Part shown: positions 8,062-16,717 of the stretch, piece after piece | Layout of the letters: every line of letters starts with the position of its first letter | Position numbering within the stretch: the first letter of the stretch is position 1 | NCBI RefSeq assembly: GCF_016031615.1 | Contig: NZ_JACYXC010000001.1 | Location: forward strand, 7,220,574 to 7,284,573 | Length of the DNA: 64,000 nt | Origin: Streptomyces pactum | GTDB taxonomy: Bacteria > Actinomycetota > Actinomycetes > Streptomycetales > Streptomycetaceae | Direction: 5' to 3' | Notes under the pieces: model-generated | Database searches by the model: none | What the model was told of the DNA's origin: nothing | Seen by the model: only the letters and a program-made list of their open reading frames with translations | Made by a program: the position numbers and the translations under genes

Positions 8062-11021
8062 CGCTCCCGGACGGAGTCGGCCCGCAGCGGCGTGCGGCGG
8101 CCACCGGCCACCGGACGGCGCGCGGGGGACGGCTGCCAGTGACGCAGCCGCAGGCTGTTGACCACCACGACGACCGAACTCACCGACATCGCCGCCGCGG
8201 CCACCATCGGATTGAGCCGGCCGACCGCCGCGAGCGGCAGGGTGACGAGGTTGTAGCCGAAGGCCCACAGGAGGTTGGCGCGCACCGTGCCCAGGGTGCG
8301 CCGGGCCAGCCGCACCGCGTCGGCCACCGCCGCCATGTCCTCCCGGACCAGCGTCACGTCGGCCGCCCCGATGGCCGCGTCGGTACCACCGCCCATGGCG
8401 ATCCCCAGGTCGGCGCCGGCCAGGGCGGCGGCGTCGTTGACCCCGTCGCCGATGACGGCGACCCGGTGGCCGCGGGCGCGCAGGGCCCGGACCAGCTCCG
8501 CCTTGTCCTCGGGGCGGGTCCGGGCGTGCACCTCGGTGATGCCCAGCTGCCGTGCGACGACGTCGGCCGCCGCCGCGCTGTCGCCGGTGGCCAGCACCGG
8601 ACGCACGCCCAGCCGCCGCAGGTGGTCCACCGCGCGGTAGCTGCTCGCCCGCAGGGTGTCGCCGAGCGCGAACACCGCCTCGGGGCGGCCGTCCACGCGC
8701 AGCACGACCGCCGTCCGTCCGGCGTCCTCGGCCGCTCGTACGGCGTCGGCGAGCGGCCGAGGCAGCGGCCCGGCGCCGGTCCGGGGCGCTTCGGGCGTTC
8801 CGGCCGCCCGGGCCGTTCCGGTGGCCTCGGCCGGTCCTGCGGTTCCGGCGGTTCCGGGCGTGCCCGCCGGTCCTGCCGTTCCGTCCGGTCCTGTCGTACC
8901 GGCGGTTCCTGCCGTTCCGGCTCCGGCGCCGGTGTCCGCGACGGCCGGGCCACCGGGGGCCGTGCCGGTGTTCCCGCCGGTGCTTCCGCCGGTGACGCCG
9001 TGGGAGGCGCCGGCGGGGACCGGTGTGCGGGTGGTCACGCCCGGGGCGTCACCGGCCTCGGAGGTGCCGGGCGATGCCGTGCCGACCGCCGCGGATGCGA
9101 CCGCCTGCGGCGCGTCGGCCGCCCCGGACGGTGTCCTCAGCGGTGTGCCGTCCGGGCCGTCCGGGCCGGCGGCCCCCGCGCCGACGGGATGTGACGAGCC
9201 GTTCCGCCCGTTCACGCGATGGTGTGCGGTCCCGCCGCCCTGCCCGCTCCCACCGTCCGGTCCGGCCCCGCCTTCCCGGGCGGTCGCGCCGTGCGGCCCG
9301 CTCCCGTCGTCCGTCCGGCCCCGGTCGTCCGTCCGGCCGGGCGGGGCCGGAGCCCCGGGGCCCGGGCCGCTCGCCGGCTCGGGGGAGGGGGAAGCCCCCG
9401 GCCCGTCCGTGCCCCGACCGCCCGGCGTGGTGACCGCGTCCGGGCGGGTCAGTTCCACCAGGTGGCCGGCCACCCGGCCGCGGACCCCGAGCCCCGTGGT
9501 CGCGGTGAACTCCCGTACCACCGGCAGCGGCACCCCGTCGCCGGCGGCACGGGCGTACCCGGTGACCGCGCGGCCCACCGGATGTTCGGACCCCTGTTCC
9601 ACCGCTCCGGCCAGCCGTACCGCCTCCGCCGCGGGGAGCCCTTCGGGGCGGACCGTGACGGCGTGCACCGCCATCGCGCCGTCCGTCAGCGTGCCGGTCT
9701 TGTCCAGCACCACGGTGTCCACCCGCCGCAGGGCCTCCAGCGCCCGCGGGCCGCGGACCAGGATCCCGAGCTGGGCGCCGCGGCCGGTGGCGGCCAGCAG
9801 CGCGGTCGGCGTGGCCAGCCCCAGCGCGCACGGGCAGGCGACCACCAGGACGGCCACCGCCGTGGTGACCGCCGCCTGCGGATCGGCCCCCGCCCCGAGC
9901 CAGAACCCGAGCACGGTGACCGCGACCGCCAGCACCGCGGGTACGAACACCCCGGCCACCGCGTCCGCCAGTCGCTGCACCCGGGCCTTGCCCGCCTGCG
10001 CCTCCTCCACCAGCCGCGTGATCCGGGCCAGTTGGGTACGGGCGCCGACCGCCTCCGCCCGTACCTCCAGCACGCCGCCGTGGTTGACGGCGCCGCCCAC
10101 CACCGGCGACCCCGGGCCCACCTCCACCGGCGCGCTCTCGCCGGTGACCAGCGACAGGTCCAGCGCCGAACTCCCCGCGGTCACCACCCCGTCGGTGGCC
10201 ACCCGCTCCCCGGGGCGCACCACGAAGCGGTCGCCCACCCGCAGCCGCGCCACCGGGACGGTGCGCTCGGTGCCGTCCGCGTCCCGCACCACCACGTCCT
10301 TGGCCGCCAGGTCCGCCAGCGCGCGCAGCGCGGAGCCGGTGCCGTGCCGGGCGCGGGCCTCCAGCAGCCGTCCCAGCAGGACGAACAGCGGCACCCCCAC
10401 CGCGGCTTCCAGGTACACGTGCGCGACGTCGCCGGAGGCCGACGGCAGGAAGGTGAACGGCATCGTCATGCCCGGCTCGCCGGCCCCGCCGAGGAACAGT
10501 GCGTACGCCGACCACCCGAAGGACGCCACCACCCCCAGCGACACCAGGGTGTCCATCGTCGCCGCCCCGTGCCGCAGGCCGCGCAGCGCCCGGTGGTGGA
10601 ACGGCCACGAGCCCCAGGCCGCCACCGGCGCCGCGAGGGCGAAGCACAGCCACTGCCAGTTGCGGAACTGCAGCGCCGGCACCATCGACAGGACCAGCAC
10701 CGGCACCGACAGCAGTGCGGTGACGAGCAGCCGGACGGTGCCGGCCGAGGCGGGCGCGGACACGTCCTCGGGTGCTCCCGGGTCCGCGGTGGGCGGCGTG
10801 GCGGTGAAGCCCGCGCCCTCCACCACGGCCACCAGCTCCTCGACCGCGACCCGGTGCGGATGGTTCACCCGGGCGCGCCCGGTCGCCAGGTTGACGGTGG
10901 CGCGCACCCCTTCGATCCGGCCCAGCCGCTTCTCCACCCGGGCCACGCAGGCGGCGCAGGTCATGCCGCCCACCAGCAGTTCGGTGGTGACCGTCCGGTC
11001 GTCGGCGGTGGTCGCCCTCAC
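8058..11021 (-). CDS. copA: Cu(I)-translocating P1B-type ATPase with a large internal low-complexity insert
   Basis: A 987-residue copper exporter starting at GTG 11021, which overlaps the stop of the preceding small gene (GTGA). An N-terminal heavy-metal-associated domain has GGMTCAACVARVEKRL. The membrane CPC site (VVACPCALGLATPTAL, near residue 397), phosphorylation motif DKTGTLT (near 440), the HP signature EQGSEHPVGRAV and hinge GDGVNDAAALAGAD (near 860) are all present. The C-terminal membrane signatures GYNLVTLP and MSVSS mark it as Cu(I)-specific. It would pump cytoplasmic copper outward. Between VAGHLVELTRP and LADAVRAAEDAGRTAV there are about 229 residues where relatives have about 10-15: a Gly/Ala/Thr/Pro-rich insert (nt ~8756-9441) in the nucleotide-binding domain. 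This explains the length (usually about 750). The frame is intact across it. Confidence 0.92.
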   Translation of the reverse strand: MRATTADDRTVTTELLVGGMTCAACVARVEKRLGRIEGVRATVNLATGRARVNHPHRVAVEELVAVVEGAGFTATPPTADPGAPEDVSAPASAGTVRLLVTALLSVPVLVLSMVPALQFRNWQWLCFALAAPVAAWGSWPFHHRALRGLRHGAATMDTLVSLGVVASFGWSAYALFLGGAGEPGMTMPFTFLPSASGDVAHVYLEAAVGVPLFVLLGRLLEARARHGTGSALRALADLAAKDVVVRDADGTERTVPVARLRVGDRFVVRPGERVATDGVVTAGSSALDLSLVTGESAPVEVGPGSPVVGGAVNHGGVLEVRAEAVGARTQLARITRLVEEAQAGKARVQRLADAVAGVFVPAVLAVAVTVLGFWLGAGADPQAAVTTAVAVLVVACPCALGLATPTALLAATGRGAQLGILVRGPRALEALRRVDTVVLDKTGTLTDGAMAVHAVTVRPEGLPAAEAVRLAGAVEQGSEHPVGRAVTGYARAAGDGVPLPVVREFTATTGLGVRGRVAGHLVELTRPDAVTTPGGRGTDGPGASPSPEPASGPGPGAPAPPGRTDDRGRTDDGSGPHGATAREGGAGPDGGSGQGGGTAHHRVNGRNGSSHPVGAGAAGPDGPDGTPLRTPSGAADAPQAVASAAVGTASPGTSEAGDAPGVTTRTPVPAGASHGVTGGSTGGNTGTAPGGPAVADTGAGAGTAGTAGTTGPDGTAGPAGTPGTAGTAGPAEATGTARAAGTPEAPRTGAGPLPRPLADAVRAAEDAGRTAVVLRVDGRPEAVFALGDTLRASSYRAVDHLRRLGVRPVLATGDSAAAADVVARQLGITEVHARTRPEDKAELVRALRARGHRVAVIGDGVNDAAALAGADLGIAMGGGTDAAIGAADVTLVREDMAAVADAVRLARRTLGTVRANLLWAFGYNLVTLPLAAVGRLNPMVAAAAMSVSSVVVVVNSLRLRHWQPSPARRPVAGGRRTPLRADSVRER
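8756..9441 (-). repeat. Low-complexity insert in the CopA nucleotide-binding domain
   Basis: About 215-229 residues dominated by Gly, Ala, Pro, Thr and Asp, with short internal repeats of the GTAGTAG and GPAGTPG kind nearest the C-terminal side (nt ~8800-8940). It contains no hydrophobic segment and no Cys. It is in frame, so it is translated unless the sequence is wrong. It probably forms a disordered loop. Confidence 0.7.
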
Positions 11022-11221
11022 CGGCTCGCCCCCATGCCGTGCATGCCGCCCATCCCACCGCCGGATCGGCCGCCGGAGCCGCCGCCCCCGTCCTCGCGGT
11101 GCAGCCCGGGGGCCACTGGGCCGACGGCGGCCCCCACGGCGTAGGCCACGCCGAACACCGCGGCGAGCAGCAGGAGGAATCCCGTCAGGACGACGGCCGG
11201 ACTGGGCTGACGTGGGGTCAT
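11018..11221 (-). CDS. Small single-span membrane protein with Met/His/Gly tail, copper operon
   Basis: A 67-residue protein from ATG 11221 (a GGAG ribosome site lies five bases upstream; a GTG at 11224 is the alternative). Residues ~8-35 form one membrane helix (VVLTGFLLLLAAVFGVAYAV), followed by a flexible Gly-rich tail ending GGGMGGMHGMGASR, whose Met and His residues could bind Cu(I). Its TGA overlaps the GTG of the copper ATPase by four bases, so it is the first gene of a translationally coupled three-gene copper operon. A role as a membrane-tethered copper donor or sensor for the ATPase is inference. I do not recognise a named family. Confidence 0.7.
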   Translation of the reverse strand: MTPRQPSPAVVLTGFLLLLAAVFGVAYAVGAAVGPVAPGLHREDGGGGSGGRSGGGMGGMHGMGASR

Positions 11222-11224
11222 CAC

Positions 11225-12608
11225 CGCTCCAGAACTCTCGGCGAGGGAGGGCAGGAGCGGTCATCCTGACACGCTGCGGGCCCTCTTCCGCGGTCCACCG
11301 AGGGGGTGTGACACGTGAGGATTCTCCCGCCCGGGCGGAGGAACCAGCCGCCCCCGCGGAACGACTTCCTGGTGTTTCCCGGCACCCGTCCACCCGGGCC
11401 CGCCCCGCCTTGCGGCCGCGGACGGCGGGCCCGGTCCCCGGCGGTCGGCGGGCCCGCGCAAGCCGGCCGCGGGAGAGTCCGCCCGCCCGTCCCCGGGGCC
11501 GTCGGGCCGCCGCGCGGTGACACCCGCCGGTCGCGCCCCGGCACGTGGAGCGCGATCCGCTGCCGGTGCCGCGGACGGGGCCGGTACCGACCCGTCGGTC
11601 CGGGCGACGGGCCAGCGGACGGAAGTCGAACCCGACCGTACCGACGGCGAACCGGGGCCGGACGGACGGCGAACCGGGGACCGGGCCCCGCACGCGCCAG
11701 GTCTTTCGGAGGCCGGGCGCCGGCCCCGACGGCGTGCACGGTGGGCCGGCGCCCGGAGTCCGGCTCCGGCCGGTGGCCTCGCGGTCCGCGGAGTTCCGAA
11801 CGGGATGCCGCGGGAGACTCGCGGGGACTCCCTGACCGGGAGAGTTCCGGAGTGTTTAATTCCGTATTCTCCCGGTGAAGTTCATTCGCGTCCCGGCCTG
11901 CTTCACATCACGCCGGAGTGTCCGGTCCGCGGCGCCTCCGGAGCGAATCGGTGGATACTTCCCCGGTGCGCCCGGCATGGCCATGGATCGTGAATGCCGC
12001 GCTCCTTAGGGTGATGGGGTGGCGGTGGAGGAACCGTTCGGCAGTGGCCGCGGAACCCTATTCCCGATCGGGCGAACTGGTGTTCCAGCGCTGATGTGTC
12101 CGAGGAATGGACGCGACTCCGTGCGGTGTGCCGGGCTCGGTGTCCGGGGGCCGATCCGCGGCACGGGCAACCCGTTCCCCGTGACATTGCCATGACGGGC
12201 ATATGACGGTTTCTTTTCCTTGCTCCGGCGCTTCCCCGGCGCTTCCCGGCACCGGAGGCGCGGGGACAGGACCCGGCGGTGCCCGCCCGGCCGGGCGCCC
12301 TGGGAGGGTGTCCGGCGGTGGTCCGCGGGGGGCGCCGGGACGGTGCCGGAACGACGCCCGGGCGCCCCGGCCACCCCGTTGCCGGAAGACGTCCGGTGGC
12401 TGCCGTTGACGGTGCGGAAGGCGCCGTCTGCCAGGGATTTGTGGCAGCAACCTGCTGAGTGGGCCGGCCCGTGTGTGACCGCTCCCACGGCTCGCGCCGG
12501 CGCCCGAGGGGGCGCGCGGCGGGCGCGCCGCGCCGTGTGTTCCCGGCGGGCGCGGGGGCGTGGGAAACGGTGGCGGCGGGTGCGGCCGAGGGGACGTGTG
12601 GACGTTTT
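11225..12608. other. Intergenic region at the left border of the polyketide cluster
   Basis: No convincing gene is seen. Long frames on both strands (for example minus 11903-12637 and 12006-12488) translate to Arg/Pro/Gly-rich sequence without family features. GC falls noticeably near 11840-12070 and 12180-12215, as in promoter-containing DNA. The copper operon promoter should lie just right of 11225; I could not find a clear CsoR-type palindrome there. Confidence 0.5.
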
Positions 12609-12884
12609 GTGCGGGAAGTGGAGCCGGTGCCCGCCATACCTGGCCTTTACCTGCCCGTGCCCGGCGGCTTTCCGTTCGAAGGGGAGTGCCGGACCACTGC
12701 GAATCTCTTCGCGAAGGTGATGAAACTCGACCCTTCGGAAGTCTCGGTCAGGGAGGTTGAATATCTCACCACACCGGTTCGGTGGGTTACCATGGGTCGC
12801 GTCGGATCAGTAATGCGCGATGCCGCCGTCGCCTGGGAAGGCCGTGCGGTTTTCGTGTGGGACAACGGGGGATTTGACGGGTGA
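12609..12884 (+). CDS. Possible small protein of unknown function
   Basis: A 91-residue open frame from GTG 12609, part of a frame open from 12459. The translation has a balanced, protein-like composition (GLYLPVPGGFPFEGE, LFAKVMKLDPSEVSVREVEY), unlike the Arg/Pro-rich shadows around it. Third-position GC is mixed, there is no well-placed ribosome site and I recognise no family. It ends about 200 bp before the LAL activator. It may simply be non-coding. Confidence 0.2.
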   Translation: MREVEPVPAIPGLYLPVPGGFPFEGECRTTANLFAKVMKLDPSEVSVREVEYLTTPVRWVTMGRVGSVMRDAAVAWEGRAVFVWDNGGFDG

Positions 12885-13008
12885 CTCCAGCACTGTGTGC
12901 ATTATCTGTGGCTGAAGCTGATTCGCTCTCAACGTTATTCGGGTGGTCGTCGGCGGTGTCGTGCCGCGCCGACGGCGGTCGGGTAATTGCTGAGCCTCCC
13001 TCATGTAT

Positions 13009-13032
13009 CGCCGGCCGGAGAAATGGCCGGCG
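13009..13032. promoter_or_regulatory. Inverted repeat upstream of the LAL activator gene
   Basis: CGCCGGCC (13009-13016) and GGCCGGCG (13025-13032) form a perfect 8-bp dyad with an 8-nt spacer, 55 bp before the activator's start in a comparatively AT-rich leader. It could be an operator or a 5'-UTR hairpin. Confidence 0.4.
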
Positions 13033-13086
13033 GTATCTGAATGTGCGGAGCGGCCATATTTTCTGAAGAGTGAAGGAGGCACCCCG

Positions 13087-15957
13087 ATGCGGCTTGAGGT
13101 CGGTCCCTTTGTCGAGCGGCACGGCCAGTTCGCCGCCATCGACGCGGCCATCGAGAACAGCCGGGCCCGGGAGGGGCAGCTGCTGATCTTCGAAGGTGCC
13201 CTGGGCCTCGGCAAGACGGCGCTGCTCAACGAGGCCAAGAAACGCGCCCTGACCGCGGGCTTCACCCTGCTGCACGCCCGCGGCAGCGAGTTCGAGGCGG
13301 GCTTCCCCTACGGTGTCGTGCGGCAGCTCTTCGAACCCTGGCTCGCCACCGCCGACGAGGCGGAGCGGAAGGCCGTGCTCTCCGGCCCGGCCAAGCTGGC
13401 CGCACCGCTGTTCGAGTACGGCACCGGGGGAGTGGTCACCGGCGCCGGCCCCGAGCAGCGCCAGGCCGTGCTGCACGGCCTCTACTGGATGTGTGTCCAC
13501 CTCGCCCGCCGCGCCCCGCTGTTACTGCTCCTGGACGACCTGCACTGGGCCGACGTCTCCTCGCTCCAGTTCCTCACCTACATGGAAGGGCGACTGGACG
13601 GCCACGCGATCCTGATGTGCGCGGCGACCGAGTCCGTGGACGACGGGCAGCGCGCCGACATCAACCAGGCCCTGCTGTCCTCCGCCTCGGCCCGGCTGGT
13701 CGCGGTGGGCCCGCTGAGCGAGGACGGCGTACGCGCCTTCGCCGCCGGTGCCCTGCCGGGGGTGCGGCTCGACGAGACCCTGGTGCGCGTCTGCTACGCC
13801 GCCACCGGCGGCAACCCGTTCTTCCTGCGGGAACTGCTGGCGGAGGTACGCGAGGAGGAACTCGGCGACCCCCTGTCCCTGGCCCGCGTCGGCCCGCGCA
13901 ACATCGCCCGCGTGGTCCTGCGCAGACTCCAGCAGCTGCCGCAGCCGCTGGCCGAGCACACCACCCGGCTCGCCCGCGCCCTGGCCGTGCTCGACGCCCC
14001 CGGGGAGCCCGCCCTGGGACACGCCGCCCACGCCGCGCACGCCGCGCACGTCGCCGGGCTGGACGCGGTGGAGGCCGCCGAAGCGGTCAGCACCCTCATG
14101 GACCTGGGCATCGTGCACCCCCTGCCCCCGCTGCGGTTCGCCCAGCCGGTGGTGCGCACCGCCATCTACGAGCACCTGCCGCTGCCTTCGCGCCACCGCG
14201 CGCACGCCCGCGCGGCCAAGGCCCTGCACGCGGCCGGAGCCACCGGCGCCCAGGTCGTCCCGCTGCTGGTGCCGCTGCCGCCCTCCGGCGACGAGTGGAC
14301 CGCCACGGTCCTCGCCGACGCCGGACGCGAGGCGCTGGAGGCGGGCGACCCGGCCGCCGCCGCCCGGCTGCTGCGCCGGGCCCTGGACGAGCCGGCGCCG
14401 GCCGCCCTGCTGCCCGCGCTGCTGGCCCGGCTCGGCGCGGCCGAACTGCGGCTGCGTGACCCCGAGGCGACGGCCCGGCTCGGCGAGGCCCTGGAGCTCA
14501 CCGAGGACCCCCTGGACCGCGCCGCCATCGTCATCGACATGAGCACCGCGCTCACCGCCGCCGCCCGCTACGAGGACGCCCTGGCACTGCTGCAGCAGGC
14601 CCACGCCGCGGTGCGGGGCCGCAGCCGCGAGGTGGAACTGCGGCTGCACTCCGAGATCGTCAAGGTCGCCCAGCTCACCCCGCGCACCAGACCGCTCGCC
14701 GCTCGGGAGCTCAGCCGCCTGGACCGCACCGTGGTGGGGGAACAGGGAGCGACCGCCGCGCTGGTCGGCGCCCAGCAGGCGTTCGAGGCGCTGATCGGCG
14801 GGGAGCGCGCCCCGGACGTGCTGCGGACCGCCGAAGCGGCCCTGCTGCACGGACCGCTGACGGCACCGCCGGACGGCGGGGCGCAGGCGAGCTGGCTCAT
14901 CGCCCTCGTCCTCGCCTGCTGCGACCGGCTGCCGGAGGCCGACCGGCTGCTGGACGAGGCGCTGCGCGACGCGGAGGAGCAGAGCATGCTGCTGGCCACC
15001 GCCGACCTGCGCGCCCTGCACGCCTGGCTGCGGTTCCAGCGCGGCATGCTCGCCGAGGCCGAGACCGACGGCTCACTGGCGCTCGGCTCGACCGAGGAGG
15101 CCGGGACGCCGCCCACCGGCATGCCCTTCGCGGCCGGCGCGCTGATCGACTCGCTCGTCGCCCAGGGACAGATACGCACCGCCGCCCGGGTGGTGGACCG
15201 GTGCGGCCTGGACAGCGACATCTCCCGGCAACCCACGTTCCTGCCCCTGGTGATGGCCCGCGGCCGGCTGCGCATCGCCCAGGGCGACGCGGAGGCCGGC
15301 GTGCGCGACCTGCTGGGCTCGGCCGAGGCGCTCACCGAGTGGGGCACCGACTGTCCGGCGCTGAGCCCCACCGCCACCGCCGCGGCCACCCTGGCCCGGA
15401 TGGGCCGCACCCGGGAGGCCCGGCCCCTGGCCGAGGAGACCCTGGCCACGGCCCGCCGCTTCGGCACCCCCCGCACCGTCGCCGGAGCCCTGGTGGCCAC
15501 CGGCCTCGCCGAGGAGGGACGGGCCCGGCTGCGGCACCTGGAGGAGGCCGTCGCGCTGCTGGAGGACAGCCCCGCGGCGCTGGAGCGCTGCCTGGCGCTC
15601 ACCGAGTACGGGGCCGCGCTGCGCCGCGCGGACCGCGCCGAGCAGGCCCGGCCGCTGCTGCGCAGGGCGGGCGAGATCGCCGACGCCACCGGGGCCGCCG
15701 CACTCGCCAAACGCATCCGAGGCGAACTCGCCGCCATGGGGGTGCGGGCCCGGGTACCCGCCCGCACCGGAGTCTCCGGGCTCACCCCCCGGGAACGGTC
15801 GGTGTCCGCCCTGGCTGCCGAGGGCAAGCGCAACCAGGAGATAGCGCGGATGCTGTTCGTCACCGTCAAAACGGTGGAATGGCACCTGGGACAGGCGTAC
15901 CGGAAGCTCGGCATCGCCTCCCGGGGTGAGCTGAGGGACGCCCTGGCCAGGGTCTGA
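13087..15957 (+). CDS. LAL-family (large ATP-binding LuxR) pathway-specific activator
   Basis: A 956-residue regulator. ATG 13087 follows a strong GAAGGAGG ribosome site. The N-terminus holds an ATPase domain with Walker A GALGLGKT (about residues 36-43) and Walker B LLLLLDDLHW (about 145-154). A long helical, TPR-like middle follows. The C-terminus is a LuxR helix-turn-helix (LTPRERSVSALAAEGKRNQE, then TVKTVEWHLGQAYRKLGI, about 899-950). LAL proteins activate macrolide and polyene PKS genes, and this one sits directly upstream of the PKS operon on the same strand. Codon 146 (13522-13524) is TTA, the rare leucine codon read by the bldA tRNA in Streptomyces, so its translation is probably tied to development. 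Likely targets are the duplicated G-rich elements at 15970 and 16660. Confidence 0.93.
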   Translation: MRLEVGPFVERHGQFAAIDAAIENSRAREGQLLIFEGALGLGKTALLNEAKKRALTAGFTLLHARGSEFEAGFPYGVVRQLFEPWLATADEAERKAVLSGPAKLAAPLFEYGTGGVVTGAGPEQRQAVLHGLYWMCVHLARRAPLLLLLDDLHWADVSSLQFLTYMEGRLDGHAILMCAATESVDDGQRADINQALLSSASARLVAVGPLSEDGVRAFAAGALPGVRLDETLVRVCYAATGGNPFFLRELLAEVREEELGDPLSLARVGPRNIARVVLRRLQQLPQPLAEHTTRLARALAVLDAPGEPALGHAAHAAHAAHVAGLDAVEAAEAVSTLMDLGIVHPLPPLRFAQPVVRTAIYEHLPLPSRHRAHARAAKALHAAGATGAQVVPLLVPLPPSGDEWTATVLADAGREALEAGDPAAAARLLRRALDEPAPAALLPALLARLGAAELRLRDPEATARLGEALELTEDPLDRAAIVIDMSTALTAAARYEDALALLQQAHAAVRGRSREVELRLHSEIVKVAQLTPRTRPLAARELSRLDRTVVGEQGATAALVGAQQAFEALIGGERAPDVLRTAEAALLHGPLTAPPDGGAQASWLIALVLACCDRLPEADRLLDEALRDAEEQSMLLATADLRALHAWLRFQRGMLAEAETDGSLALGSTEEAGTPPTGMPFAAGALIDSLVAQGQIRTAARVVDRCGLDSDISRQPTFLPLVMARGRLRIAQGDAEAGVRDLLGSAEALTEWGTDCPALSPTATAAATLARMGRTREARPLAEETLATARRFGTPRTVAGALVATGLAEEGRARLRHLEEAVALLEDSPAALERCLALTEYGAALRRADRAEQARPLLRRAGEIADATGAAALAKRIRGELAAMGVRARVPARTGVSGLTPRERSVSALAAEGKRNQEIARMLFVTVKTVEWHLGQAYRKLGIASRGELRDALARV

Positions 15958-15969
15958 CGGAGGAAAAGG

Positions 15970-16028
15970 CTGGGGTTGCTGCTGGGGCGGAACCCGAGGT
16001 CCCCGGCGCCCCGGGCCCCCCAGAATCG
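15970..16028. promoter_or_regulatory. Duplicated G-rich regulatory element, copy A
   Basis: The element starts with two TGGGG half-sites (15971-15976 and 15983-15987) and ends in CCCCCCAGAATCG (16016-16028). A second copy (16660-16717) lies before PKS gene 1. Copy A is about 200 bp upstream of the SnoaL-like gene and 12 bp after the activator's stop. Being next to a LAL activator and repeated only before transcription units of the cluster, it is a good candidate operator; binding is not shown. Confidence 0.5.
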
Positions 16029-16033
16029 CAGCG

Positions 16034-16058
16034 GGCCCCCGGCGCTTCGTCGGGGGCC
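16034..16058 (+). terminator. Hairpin after the LAL activator gene
   Basis: GGCCCCCG (16034-16041) pairs with CGGGGGCC (16051-16058) around a 9-nt loop, 76 bp after the activator's stop and just after the copy A element. It probably terminates the activator transcript, or attenuates read-through into the next gene. Confidence 0.55.
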
Positions 16059-16226
16059 GCGCCGCATGCGCGACCGCTACGCGTCACCGGCACCGGTCCC
16101 CGCCGCGACCGCGGGGAACACCGGCCGCCGGCCCGCCGCCCGCCGCGCCCGGCGCCGTACCCGCCCCCTCCGTCGCGGACGGGTGCGGACCCCATCCGGC
16201 CGACCGGCCCGACCCCAGGAGGACCC

Positions 16227-16628
16227 ATGCCCGACGAGGCCAAGCGCAAGCAGCTGGTGCTCGACTACTTCGACCGCGTCAACGCCAAGGACGTCGACGC
16301 GGTCTGTCAGATGTTCACCGCCGACGCCCGGATCGAGGACCCGGTGGGCACCGAGCCCGTGGTGGGCGCGGAGGCCGTACGGGCCTACTTCCGGCGGGTC
16401 ATCGAGGAGTTCGGCACCCAGGACACCCCCGGCACGCTCACCGGCTCCCAGGACGAGGCGCACGTCGCGGCATCCCTGAAGGCCACCATCCGCAACCCCC
16501 AGGACCCCGAGGGCGGCCGGCTCGCGGTCAACGTCACCTCGGTGTTCCGGTTCACCGCGGACGGACTGATCGCCGAGATGCGCGCCTACTGGGGGGCGAC
16601 CGACGTGGCGCCCGCCGAGTGCGACTGA
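16227..16628 (+). CDS. SnoaL/ketosteroid-isomerase-like (NTF2-fold) protein
   Basis: A 133-residue cytoplasmic protein with a perfect AGGAGG ribosome site before ATG 16227. It has the NTF2-like alpha+beta cone pattern: helix YFDRVNAKDVDAVCQMF, then ADARIEDPVGTEPVVGAEAV, ending FRFTADGLIAEMRAYWG. The ADA-IEDPVG-P-G pattern resembles steroid delta-isomerases and the small MonB-type epoxide-hydrolase/cyclases of polyether clusters. It lies between the cluster activator and the first PKS gene, so it probably acts on the polyketide as an isomerase, cyclase or epoxide-opening enzyme. No epoxidase gene is visible in the window, so a polyether role is a guess; a ketosteroid-isomerase-like double-bond shift is the alternative. 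Confidence 0.75.
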   Translation: MPDEAKRKQLVLDYFDRVNAKDVDAVCQMFTADARIEDPVGTEPVVGAEAVRAYFRRVIEEFGTQDTPGTLTGSQDEAHVAASLKATIRNPQDPEGGRLAVNVTSVFRFTADGLIAEMRAYWGATDVAPAECD

Positions 16629-16659
16629 CACCCGGTACGTCCACGGCCGCACCGTGATG

Positions 16660-16717
16660 CTGGGGTCGTGCTGGGGGTGCGCCCCAGGGTCCGCGCCCCC
16701 ACCACCCCCCAGAATCG
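16660..16717. promoter_or_regulatory. Duplicated G-rich regulatory element, copy B
   Basis: Similar to copy A over about 59 bp: TGGGGT (16661-16666), TGGGGG (16672-16677) and terminal CCCCCCAGAATCG (16705-16717). An internal CTGGGG/CCCCAG dyad lies at 16671-16687. The element lies 172 bp upstream of PKS gene 1, in the 260-bp gap after the SnoaL-like gene, and probably marks the PKS promoter. Confidence 0.5.

Noticed and set aside
11225..11400. A CsoR-type copper operator upstream of the copper operon
   Set aside because: I looked for a CCCC/GGGG palindrome with central TA-rich bases and found no clear match.
11903..12637. Minus-strand frames of 160-244 codons in the gap left of the activator
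   Set aside because: Composition is shadow-like, several frames overlap, and there is no ribosome site or recognisable domain.
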